This document shows positions 1 to 6,865 of a stretch of 21,010 bases of DNA, piece by piece. Each line of letters begins with the position of its first letter. Position 1 is the stretch's first letter. The stretch is from an uncultured Rikenellaceae bacterium (GTDB lineage Bacteria > Bacteroidota > Bacteroidia > Bacteroidales > Rikenellaceae), in the NCBI GenBank assembly GCA_947074135.1, contig CAMTOL010000013.1:1-21010 (forward strand), written 5' to 3'. Under the pieces are notes generated by a model. It did no database searches. It had not been told where the DNA came from and saw only the letters and a list, made by a program, of their open reading frames with translations. The translations under genes and the position numbers were made by a program.

Positions 1-30
1 AGTTTACAGTAAAAGTGTTTTCACTTTTGT

Positions 31-723
31 GTGCTATGCGAGATAAATGATCTGTGGGTTATATTTCTTATCTCACTATTAGTAATTATCGTTGTGGCGC
101 TTGTAGACGCTTCGACAATATTGAACCATTCGAAAAGTTTGAGTCGACCATTTCTAGGACATCGCCGTCAACAGATTGATTATCAAGAAGTGGAGAGTAG
201 AGGGTTTGGAACTATTTTAGGTATTGCACTGCTTGTGACATTTGCCTCAGTAGGGTGTTGGGCGCTGGTTTACCTCTTTTTTGAAAGAGCGGAGTTGCTC
301 TTTGCTATCGAGGCAAGTAACTTAGCTCAAATTTGGGAAATCCTCACTAAGATTGGATATGTTTTTCTGTTGCTTGTCCTAATTGTTGCTTTGCTATATG
401 TGGTTCGTAGGCTAACAGCCTCTAAACGTGCAAATAGGGTTGCTCCAACGTGGGGCTGCGCTTACAGTAGCGAGGTAGCACCTATGGCACAATATAGCTC
501 CGAATCATTTAGCGAAGAGGCATCATTAGTGGTTGCCTATCCCCGTTCAACACTGAGAAATAGTAGAGCCACACTTCGACGTAAAATATCGCCAATGAGA
601 ATTATGCGTCGCTGGACTGCTAGACTAGCCTTATTCCAAACAGGACAAACCTCTCACTATGTGATGCATATTATCTGGTTCTTAGCCCTAGTTCTAATTC
701 TAACTCTATGCTCGGTTCTATGA
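31..723 (+). CDS. HyfB/NuoL-like membrane subunit, C-terminal part (5' truncated)
   Basis: This is the C-terminal ~230 residues of an antiporter-like proton-translocating subunit of the HyfB/HycC/NuoL family, whose full members are roughly 650 residues long. Hydrophobic segments lie at about residues 9-27, 62-84, 108-125 and 212-229. The motif PTWGCAY at 139-145 followed by MAQYSSESF at 152-160 matches the conserved TWDCGY...MQYT.SSF segment of HyfB/HycC, and the LFQTGQTSHYVMHI tail is also typical. The GTG at 31 is only the first possible start in this frame and is probably not the real start. The frame carries a stop at 10-12, while another frame (from base 3) reads FTVKVFSLLCAMRDK, which resembles the FVKxFG segment of the family and then hits a stop at 48. 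A one-base frame disruption near 30-48 is likely. The gene ends in an ATGA overlap with the next one, which indicates translational coupling. Confidence 0.8.
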   Translation: MLCEINDLWVIFLISLLVIIVVALVDASTILNHSKSLSRPFLGHRRQQIDYQEVESRGFGTILGIALLVTFASVGCWALVYLFFERAELLFAIEASNLAQIWEILTKIGYVFLLLVLIVALLYVVRRLTASKRANRVAPTWGCAYSSEVAPMAQYSSESFSEEASLVVAYPRSTLRNSRATLRRKISPMRIMRRWTARLALFQTGQTSHYVMHIIWFLALVLILTLCSVL

Positions 724-1631
724 TAGCAATTGTAATAATAATAGTTAGTTCGATTCTCATTGTTGGATTCATCAATAAGTTTAGGGCTTGGATGGCGGGT
801 CGTAGTGGGGTGCGTTTCTTTCAACCGCTCTATACAGTTGGGACCCTGATGAGAAAGGCCTCGGTTTATAGTAACTCGTCAACGTTTATCACAAAACTCG
901 CTCCTCTTGTTTATTTAGGAGCTATTATCGTCGCTATGATGTTGCTGCCACTTGGAGGTAGTTATGGAGCAGTTGTTGAGTTCGAAGGCGACCTGATAGT
1001 TTTCTGTATGCTACTCGCCCTATCGCGAATGATGCTGCTTTGGGCTGCTCTGGATAGCGGAAGTAGTTTTCAAGGTATGGGAGCCTCTCGTGAAGCGCTA
1101 TTCTCTATACTTGCCGAACCAGCATTCTTTATCCTACTTGCTACCCTAGCAATGATATCTGGACACTACTCGTTTACATCTATCTTTGCCAATTTCGATA
1201 ATATGTCGTTGGTCTTTATGGTGCTCTCTCTGGTTATTGGTTATGGAGTGCTTAAACTCTCGTTTGTTGAGTGTGGTAGAGTGCCGATTGACGATACGAG
1301 AACTCACCTCGAACTAACGATGATTCACGAGGTGATGGTGTTAGATTTTTCAGGTATTGACCTAGCCTACATTCATATTGGAGGCTGGTTTAAACTGTCG
1401 ATTTTTGCGCTGTTGATTGTTAATTTGTTTGTGCCTTCAACTGTTGAGGGTTGGCTATTGTTAACCTTTTATAGTGCCGGAGTCTTGTTATATAGTTTTA
1501 TTATAGCACTAGTCGAGAGTTTCTCGGCTCGAAATAGAATGAACAAAAATGCTACCTATATAGTTGCTATTTTGGCCGTCGGACTGCTGGCGTATATAGT
1601 GGTTTTGATGCTTCACTCATCGATGCTTTAG
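720..1631 (+). CDS. HyfC/HycD/NuoH-like membrane subunit
   Basis: This is the membrane subunit that links the peripheral arm to the proton-pumping modules in complex I and group 4 hydrogenases. It has about eight hydrophobic segments. The family signatures are clear: GASREALFSILAEP, and the loop VECGRVPIDDTRTHLELTM followed by IHEVMVLDFSG, which carries the conserved acidic residues and the group-4-specific THLELTMIHE block. The length is about 303 residues, close to E. coli HyfC. Two starts are possible. I chose the ATG at 720 because it overlaps the stop of the preceding gene (ATGA) and leaves a clean hydrophobic N-terminus; an ATG at 708 would add four residues. The gene is part of the same operon as its neighbours. 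The identification of the family is firm, while the substrate reaction depends on the large subunit, which appears not to be a hydrogenase. Confidence 0.88.
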   Translation: MIAIVIIIVSSILIVGFINKFRAWMAGRSGVRFFQPLYTVGTLMRKASVYSNSSTFITKLAPLVYLGAIIVAMMLLPLGGSYGAVVEFEGDLIVFCMLLALSRMMLLWAALDSGSSFQGMGASREALFSILAEPAFFILLATLAMISGHYSFTSIFANFDNMSLVFMVLSLVIGYGVLKLSFVECGRVPIDDTRTHLELTMIHEVMVLDFSGIDLAYIHIGGWFKLSIFALLIVNLFVPSTVEGWLLLTFYSAGVLLYSFIIALVESFSARNRMNKNATYIVAILAVGLLAYIVVLMLHSSML

Positions 1632-1650
1632 CTAATGATTTTCGTGATCG

Positions 1651-2298
1651 GTGGATCACTACACAGAAATGGTTTTTTTATTAATTATATGCTACGCAAT
1701 AACGCTGCTCTACGCTGCGACCTCTGAGCGCTTTAGACACTACGCTCTAATTGTCGGCGTACAAGGGTGGCTGTTGATGGGTATTGCACTGCTGCAACTC
1801 CATAGCAATGAGTTGTGGGAACAGATATTTATTGTGACTGAAACGCTCGTTTTCAAAGGACTTATTGTGCCCTATTTGTTATTTAGAATAATCAAACGAA
1901 CGCACATCAATAGAATATCCTATCGTGCTATGCCTCCATTCTTCTCGATTCTGTTTTCGGTGGCGGCACTAACTGCAAGTCTTGCCATAACTGCATATGT
2001 TGCCGATACTAATACAAATGCAATGTTCTTCGGAGTCGCTCTGTTTGGTATCTTGATGGGGATGATACTTATTATGACCAGAGTGCGTATTTTCTCGCAC
2101 TTAGTTGGTTTCTTGGTAATCGAGAACTCGGTCTTCTTGTTCTCTCTAGCTGTTGGGGTCGAAATGCCTATGCTTATCAATGTGGGGATATTGCTAGATA
2201 TCTTGATGGGTGTGCTGATGTTAGGACTATTTGTGACCAAAATTAGCGATAAAATGCAGTCGCTTTATAGTGACGATTTATCGAAACTTAAAGATTAA
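1651..2298 (+). CDS. HyfE-like membrane subunit (contains NuoK-like region)
   Basis: This is a small all-helical membrane protein of 215 residues with about seven hydrophobic segments, matching E. coli HyfE in length (about 216). The block LVGFLVIENSVFLFSL at about 150-165 corresponds to the HyfE/NuoK helix that carries a buried glutamate (IEN), and the C-terminus DDLSKLKD resembles the HyfE ending NNLTALKG as I recall it. The role is one of the channel-like subunits of the membrane arm. The start is a GTG at 1651; an ATG at 1669 would remove six residues and is also possible. An in-frame stop at 1645-1647 excludes an earlier start. It lies 19 bp after the NuoH-like gene and 8 bp before the NuoN-like gene, so it is within the operon. 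Confidence 0.82.
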   Translation: MDHYTEMVFLLIICYAITLLYAATSERFRHYALIVGVQGWLLMGIALLQLHSNELWEQIFIVTETLVFKGLIVPYLLFRIIKRTHINRISYRAMPPFFSILFSVAALTASLAITAYVADTNTNAMFFGVALFGILMGMILIMTRVRIFSHLVGFLVIENSVFLFSLAVGVEMPMLINVGILLDILMGVLMLGLFVTKISDKMQSLYSDDLSKLKD

Positions 2299-2306
2299 GA
2301 TATTCA

Positions 2307-3713
2307 ATGTTACTTTACTACATAATAGTTGTCTGTTTGGCGGTTGCTCTAGTGCTAATTGCCAAAGGTCGCAAATTTATAGCTGCAACGGTTATAACAT
2401 TTTTTGTGCTTCAATTGGCTGGGGCGGGTTATGCTTGTTGTAGAGGATATGAGGTAACTCAATGGGTGTTCTTCAAATTTGACGCACTGGGATTGACATA
2501 TACAACGTTAATGGCATTTATGGGACTCCTGACAGCTTGGCGTAGTGTTAAATACCTCAATTGTGAAAGCGTTAGACACTACAAAATATACTTCTGTTCA
2601 CTCATATTGCTCGGAGCATCGCTTATTGGAGTCTATATATCGTCAAATATAGCCGTAACGTGGATTTTCCTCGAAGCAACAACGCTAGCAACAGCCGGTT
2701 TGACTTACCACCGTAGAACAGCTAGAGCATTGGAGGCAACGTGGAAATATATCTTTGTTAGCTCGGTAGGAATTGCAGTTGCTTATCTAGGAGTGTTGTT
2801 GCTAGCCGCTGCATCGCCCGATACTCTTAGCTATGAAGGACTCAAAGCGGTAGTGGCATCGGCAGAGGTTAATGAGATATATCTTAAACTAGCTTTCCTT
2901 TTTATTTTGGTTGGCTACTCTACTAAGTTGGAGATTTTTCCTCTATTTACAGTCGGTATCGATGCAAACCATAGCGCTCCTACTCCCGCCTCAGCCTTTA
3001 TATCATCGTCGCTTGTTGGAGGTGGTTTCGTCGCTCTGTTTAGAGTCTATCAGGTTGCTATGGAGTCGCCAGTGGCTAATTGGGTAAGTAATTTGTTGAT
3101 GTTGGTCGGTATCTTCTCGCTTTTAGCCTCAGCAGTCTATATGGGTAGAACGAGTAACTATAAACGACTTCTAGCATACTCTACTGTCGAGAATAGTGGT
3201 ATTACGATGTTAGGTCTTGCATTGGGAGGAGTGGGAGTTTATGCAGCTCTTATTCACTCGTTGGCACATTTTGTAATCAAAGGAGTGGTTTATCTCCAAA
3301 TGAGTGTTGTGGGACGTCTGTATGATAGCTATAAAGTGGGTAGAATTGTAGGTTATGTCGGTGTAGATAGAGTAGGGGCGGTGGTTATAATGCTGTGTGC
3401 CGTTGCTATGGTTGCAGCTCCCCCTTCATTGCTGTTTTTGAGCGAGTATCTAATCTTTTCTGAAGTTATCTCAACGCCTCGTTGGTGGTTGATTATTCCA
3501 ATTGTAGTACCTCTATTGGCTTGCGCCTACTGGACGTTGACAAAACTTTTGATGATCTTATTTGGAGCATCGAAACGCAATTTTGTTATTGCAAAACGTA
3601 AACCAACGCTTTTTTCGCTAATTTTAGTACTAATTATGTTGGGGCTTTTTTCGCTGACAATAGTCTATTTTGATGAGTTTGATAAACTACTTTTTTTAAT
3701 TCGTAATGCATAA
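2307..3713 (+). CDS. HyfF/NuoN/M-like proton-pumping membrane subunit
   Basis: This is an antiporter-like subunit of the NuoL/M/N family, 468 residues with about 14 hydrophobic segments, and closest in form to HyfF. Signatures include the helix-5 glutamate in WIFLEATTLATAGLTYH, the helix-7 lysine in GYSTKLEIFPLF, the loop DANHSAPTPASAFISS (equivalent to the DAHSxAPTPxSA motif) and a further lysine in HSLAHFVIKGVVYL. These charged residues form the proton path in the family, so the pump machinery looks intact. The gene starts 8 bp after HyfE-like and is followed by an 88-bp AT-rich spacer before the large-subunit gene. The E. coli hyf order B-C-D-E-F-G is followed except that a second NuoL-like gene (hyfD) is absent. 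Confidence 0.88.
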   Translation: MLLYYIIVVCLAVALVLIAKGRKFIAATVITFFVLQLAGAGYACCRGYEVTQWVFFKFDALGLTYTTLMAFMGLLTAWRSVKYLNCESVRHYKIYFCSLILLGASLIGVYISSNIAVTWIFLEATTLATAGLTYHRRTARALEATWKYIFVSSVGIAVAYLGVLLLAAASPDTLSYEGLKAVVASAEVNEIYLKLAFLFILVGYSTKLEIFPLFTVGIDANHSAPTPASAFISSSLVGGGFVALFRVYQVAMESPVANWVSNLLMLVGIFSLLASAVYMGRTSNYKRLLAYSTVENSGITMLGLALGGVGVYAALIHSLAHFVIKGVVYLQMSVVGRLYDSYKVGRIVGYVGVDRVGAVVIMLCAVAMVAAPPSLLFLSEYLIFSEVISTPRWWLIIPIVVPLLACAYWTLTKLLMILFGASKRNFVIAKRKPTLFSLILVLIMLGLFSLTIVYFDEFDKLLFLIRNA

Positions 3714-3759
3714 TTTTCACTTTCTTTACTTGTTCTTATGATTGTTGATTGGGGCAAAA

Positions 3760-3804
3760 AATAATTGAAAATTATGAATTGTGAGTTGTGAATTATAAAT
3801 TATG
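3760..3804 (+). repeat. AT-rich degenerate repeat in spacer before the large-subunit gene
   Basis: The 88-bp spacer between the NuoN-like gene and the large-subunit gene ends in a degenerate internal repeat built on AATTATGAATT/GTGAATTATAAATTATG-type units. The start codon of the downstream gene lies in the last unit. The rest of the operon is tightly packed, so this spacer stands out. No stable hairpin or T-run is visible, so I do not call it a terminator. It may be a small intergenic repeat or just AT-rich leader sequence. Confidence 0.4.
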
Positions 3805-4785
3805 AAAGAGCATTTAGTAAGAGTTGGACCTGTTCACGCAGGTATAATAGGACCAGGAGTCTTTCTCTTTACCTGTAATGGTGAGCGTGTCGATAAGCTA
3901 GAAATAGAGCTTGGATTTCAACATCGTGGCATAGAGGCTCTTATTGTTGAGGCTTCGCATAATCCAATAAAGATGATGTGTCTAGCAGAGCAAATTGCAG
4001 GAGATACTACGATTGCTCACTCGATGGCTATGGCCGAAATAATCGAGAATGGAGAGTGTAACCGTATAATTAAAGCGGAACGAGATGTGGCGCTCGAAAT
4101 GGAGCGAATAGCTATGAATATTGCAGATCTAGGAGCTCTGTCTGGCGATATTGCTTATCAAATTGGACTGGTGGCTTGTGAAGCGCTTAGAACGATGGTT
4201 ATCAATACAATGCAGCGATTGAGTGGCAGCCGATTTGGAAGAACACTAATTCGCCCTCGTGGCTCCTACTATCGAATAGACTTGGATAGAAAAGATGATA
4301 TTTTACAAACACTCGGTGAGGTTAACTCAAGACTTGCGACTGTTCGTTCGGCAATGCTTAGTTCGCCATCTGTGCTTGCTCGATTAGACGAAATATGTGT
4401 TATGGCACAACCTGTGGGTCGTTACTCGGGCGACTTGAGGAGTAGAGTAGAGATGCGCTTCGACGAGGTAGCGGCCTCATATAAACGTATTGAGATGCTC
4501 TGTAAACGTCTATCGGGTTGGTGGTTCGAAGATCATTGTGCACCAGATTACTCGCTTAAACTTGCCCCAAATACTAAATACAGAGCTAGAGCTGCTGGTT
4601 GGCGAGGCGTCGTGAAACATACTTGTCTTACAGATGGCGAAGGTCGAATTGTGGAATATAAAATCGAAGACCCCTCAGCTAAACTTTGGGCTGCCCTTAG
4701 TGGGTCAATGAAAGGTGGTGATATCTCGGACTTCCCTATCAATAACAAGAGCTTTAATTTATCATACGCCGCAACCGATAAATGA
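3802..4785 (+). CDS. HycE/NuoD-like large subunit lacking Ni-binding cysteines (Ehr type)
   Basis: This is a 327-residue large subunit of the complex I 49-kDa / group 4 [NiFe]-hydrogenase family, without a fused NuoC-like N-terminal domain. The fold is shown by VGPVHAGIIGPGVF at 8-21, HRGIE at 41-45 and AHS at 72-74. In hydrogenases the segment before AHS is RxCGxC; here it is QIAGDT, so the two cysteines are Ala66 and Thr69. The C-terminal DPCxxC is replaced by NLSYAA at 319-324 (Ser321, Ala324). The glutamate that in hydrogenases precedes PG near the N-terminus is Gly17. A [NiFe] centre therefore cannot be bound, as in the Ehr complexes described as links between complex I and group 4 hydrogenases. 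The protein stops at TDK, the point where HycE-type precursors are cut by their maturation peptidase. Family membership is firm; the physiological electron donor and acceptor are unknown. Confidence 0.85.
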   Translation: MKEHLVRVGPVHAGIIGPGVFLFTCNGERVDKLEIELGFQHRGIEALIVEASHNPIKMMCLAEQIAGDTTIAHSMAMAEIIENGECNRIIKAERDVALEMERIAMNIADLGALSGDIAYQIGLVACEALRTMVINTMQRLSGSRFGRTLIRPRGSYYRIDLDRKDDILQTLGEVNSRLATVRSAMLSSPSVLARLDEICVMAQPVGRYSGDLRSRVEMRFDEVAASYKRIEMLCKRLSGWWFEDHCAPDYSLKLAPNTKYRARAAGWRGVVKHTCLTDGEGRIVEYKIEDPSAKLWAALSGSMKGGDISDFPINNKSFNLSYAATDK

Positions 4786-4827
4786 TATAATGAACCCTAA
4801 TAGACTCAAAAAATTATTAGTCAAACA

Positions 4828-6828
4828 ATGAAACGAGCATTAATACTTATAGTTGTGACAGTCTTAGTTACGCTGATGATGCCCTCGCGACGCTTTGTTG
4901 CAACGCAAACTCCTATTGGGCAACAGTGGAAAGATGAAACTCTAATAGCTCCATTCGATATACCGATTGTTAAGCCTGAGGGTCTTGTTGCGGAGCAAAA
5001 AGCGTCGCTTAGTAACACTATAAAGCCTGTTTTTATACTCGATACATCAATTATCTCGACTACCTATGATAAGTTAAAGTCGCACCTTCAAGATATTGAT
5101 ACTATCAGTAATGAGATGCTCGATAATGTACTTCTTGCGTGGTCAAAAGTCTATAAAAATGGGGTTATCTCAAATAGCGAAGCATCAACCTATGACTCTA
5201 AAGCAGTACTAGTTGCTATAGCTAAGGATAATGATTTGCAAACATATCATATTGGGCATTTCTATACCCCAAATTCTGCAACTAAATATATTGAGCACGA
5301 GTCAGGAGTGTCGAGCGATGCTTTCTCGCAATACGTTGAAACAAACCTCAATTATGACCAAACACTGAGTGCGGCTCTGAGAACATCTGTACTTAGTGGT
5401 GTTTCTACAACTCAAGGTCTTGTTCGCAGTGGAGAAGTTATAGTAACAAAAGGACAAATTGTTGACGAACCTACATACAGAACTATTAAATCGTATAACA
5501 TTGAGATGACAAACCGACTAGGAGATGCTCCGTCGCTACTCAATGTGTTGCTTGGACGTTTCATAGTCGTTTTTGCTATTTTTATGGTCAATTACCTATT
5601 CTTTACGAGGTTTGCGGTTCACTATTTTGGCGGTCAGATGCGTGAAATGGCGTTTGTAATGACCCTCTATTTCTTAATATCTGCCCTTGTGGCAGTGGTG
5701 ACAATTGCAGGTGGAATGGTTAGTATATATGTCGTGCCTTTGCCAATTGTCTCGATTTACTTGCTTACTTTCTTTAATATGAGAGTGGCTATTATGGGTA
5801 ATGTTACTGTCGCCTTGCTTGGAGCACTCTTTGCTGGTAGCGCCCCATTTGAGTACTTCACAATTAATGCCCTTGGCGGTTTTATGGCAATATTTATGAT
5901 GCGCCATTTCTACCATCGAGGCAAACTAATGAGAGCACTCGGTGCGATAATTGTTACACAATCAATTCTCTATCTTAGTTTTGCTCTGATGCGAGAAGGT
6001 AGTTTCTTGACAATTAGCTATGCTTCGTTACTCTGGTTCTTGGTGTCAGGTCTGTTATTCCTAGGTTTTTATCAGTTGATCTATCTTGTGGAGCGACTAT
6101 TTGGCTTTGTGTCGGACGTTACGCTACTCGAACTCTGCGATACAAACCAACCGCTGCTAATGCAATTGGCGCAAAATGCACCAGGTACTTTCCAACACTC
6201 TGTTCAAGTGGCTAATCTGGCTGAAGGTGCAGCAAAAGAGATTGGGGCAAATCCCCTGTTGGCGCGTACAGGAGCTCTCTATCACGATATTGGAAAGATG
6301 AATAATCCATTCCATTTTGTCGAAAACCTTACGGGTAACTTTAACCCTCACGATGATTGTACGCCAGAACAAAGTGCTAAAATTATTAAAGCACACGTTA
6401 CAGACGGTATCTCAATCGCTCGTAAATATAAACTACCAGCCTCGGTTATCAGTTTTATCGAATCGCACCACGGCGAGTCGCTTATCTTCTTCTTCTACAA
6501 TAAAGCCAAGATTGAGGCCAAAAATCGAGGCACGGAGGTAATAGATGGCGATTATAGATACCCTGGACCAAAACCAGTTTCTCGTGAGGCGTCAATTGCT
6601 ATGATGGCGGATGCTGTCGAAGCTGCATCTCGTTCTCTGCCATCTTATGATATAGAGCCTCTCGAAGCTCTTGTTGATAGTGTAATCGACACCCAGATTC
6701 GAGATGGACAGTTCGCGCTCTCGCAACTCACTTTTGAAGAGATAGATAGAATTAAATCCCTTTTCAAATCCAAACTCAACAATATCTATCACGGACGTAT
6801 TGCCTACCCTGCAAGAGATAGCAAGTAG
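4828..6828 (+). CDS. pgpH: 7TM-HD domain phosphodiesterase, PgpH-like (probable cyclic di-AMP hydrolase)
   Basis: The 666-residue protein has the PgpH architecture: an N-terminal membrane anchor (about 4-20), a large extracytoplasmic 7TMR-HDED-type domain (about 25-235), a block of about seven membrane helices (about 240-425), and a cytoplasmic HD domain (about 450-605). All metal-ligand positions expected for the HD fold are visible: His457 in FQHSVQ, His486-Asp487 in YHDIGK, His523 in KAHVTDG, His547/His548 in ESHHGE and Asp595 in MADAVEAA. Characterized PgpH proteins of this architecture hydrolyse cyclic di-AMP to pApA, which affects osmotic and cell-wall homeostasis; activity here is inferred. 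The ATG is preceded by a 42-bp gap after the large-subunit gene, with no clear promoter or terminator between them, so co-transcription with the upstream operon is possible but unproven. Confidence 0.88.
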   Translation: MKRALILIVVTVLVTLMMPSRRFVATQTPIGQQWKDETLIAPFDIPIVKPEGLVAEQKASLSNTIKPVFILDTSIISTTYDKLKSHLQDIDTISNEMLDNVLLAWSKVYKNGVISNSEASTYDSKAVLVAIAKDNDLQTYHIGHFYTPNSATKYIEHESGVSSDAFSQYVETNLNYDQTLSAALRTSVLSGVSTTQGLVRSGEVIVTKGQIVDEPTYRTIKSYNIEMTNRLGDAPSLLNVLLGRFIVVFAIFMVNYLFFTRFAVHYFGGQMREMAFVMTLYFLISALVAVVTIAGGMVSIYVVPLPIVSIYLLTFFNMRVAIMGNVTVALLGALFAGSAPFEYFTINALGGFMAIFMMRHFYHRGKLMRALGAIIVTQSILYLSFALMREGSFLTISYASLLWFLVSGLLFLGFYQLIYLVERLFGFVSDVTLLELCDTNQPLLMQLAQNAPGTFQHSVQVANLAEGAAKEIGANPLLARTGALYHDIGKMNNPFHFVENLTGNFNPHDDCTPEQSAKIIKAHVTDGISIARKYKLPASVISFIESHHGESLIFFFYNKAKIEAKNRGTEVIDGDYRYPGPKPVSREASIAMMADAVEAASRSLPSYDIEPLEALVDSVIDTQIRDGQFALSQLTFEEIDRIKSLFKSKLNNIYHGRIAYPARDSK

Positions 6829-6849
6829 GAGCTATTTCTATGTTCTTAT

Positions 6850-6865
6850 CTCTAACCTTTTAGAG
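6850..6865. other. Small inverted repeat at convergent gene ends
   Basis: A perfect 6-bp inverted repeat (CTCTAA, loop CCTT, TTAGAG) lies at the junction of the convergent phosphodiesterase and regulator genes, overlapping the regulator's stop codon. Only 31 bp separate the two coding regions. The stem is short and has no following T-run on either strand, so a role as a weak bidirectional terminator is only a guess. Confidence 0.25.

Noticed and set aside
1920..2240. Open reading frame of 106 codons on the minus strand inside the HyfE-like gene
   Set aside because: It is antisense to a well-supported membrane subunit and its composition is what is expected from the reverse of hydrophobic codons.
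3802..4785. Annotation as an active [NiFe] hydrogenase or formate hydrogenlyase large subunit
   Set aside because: All four nickel-coordinating cysteines are absent and the maturation extension is missing, so H2 chemistry at a [NiFe] centre is not supported.
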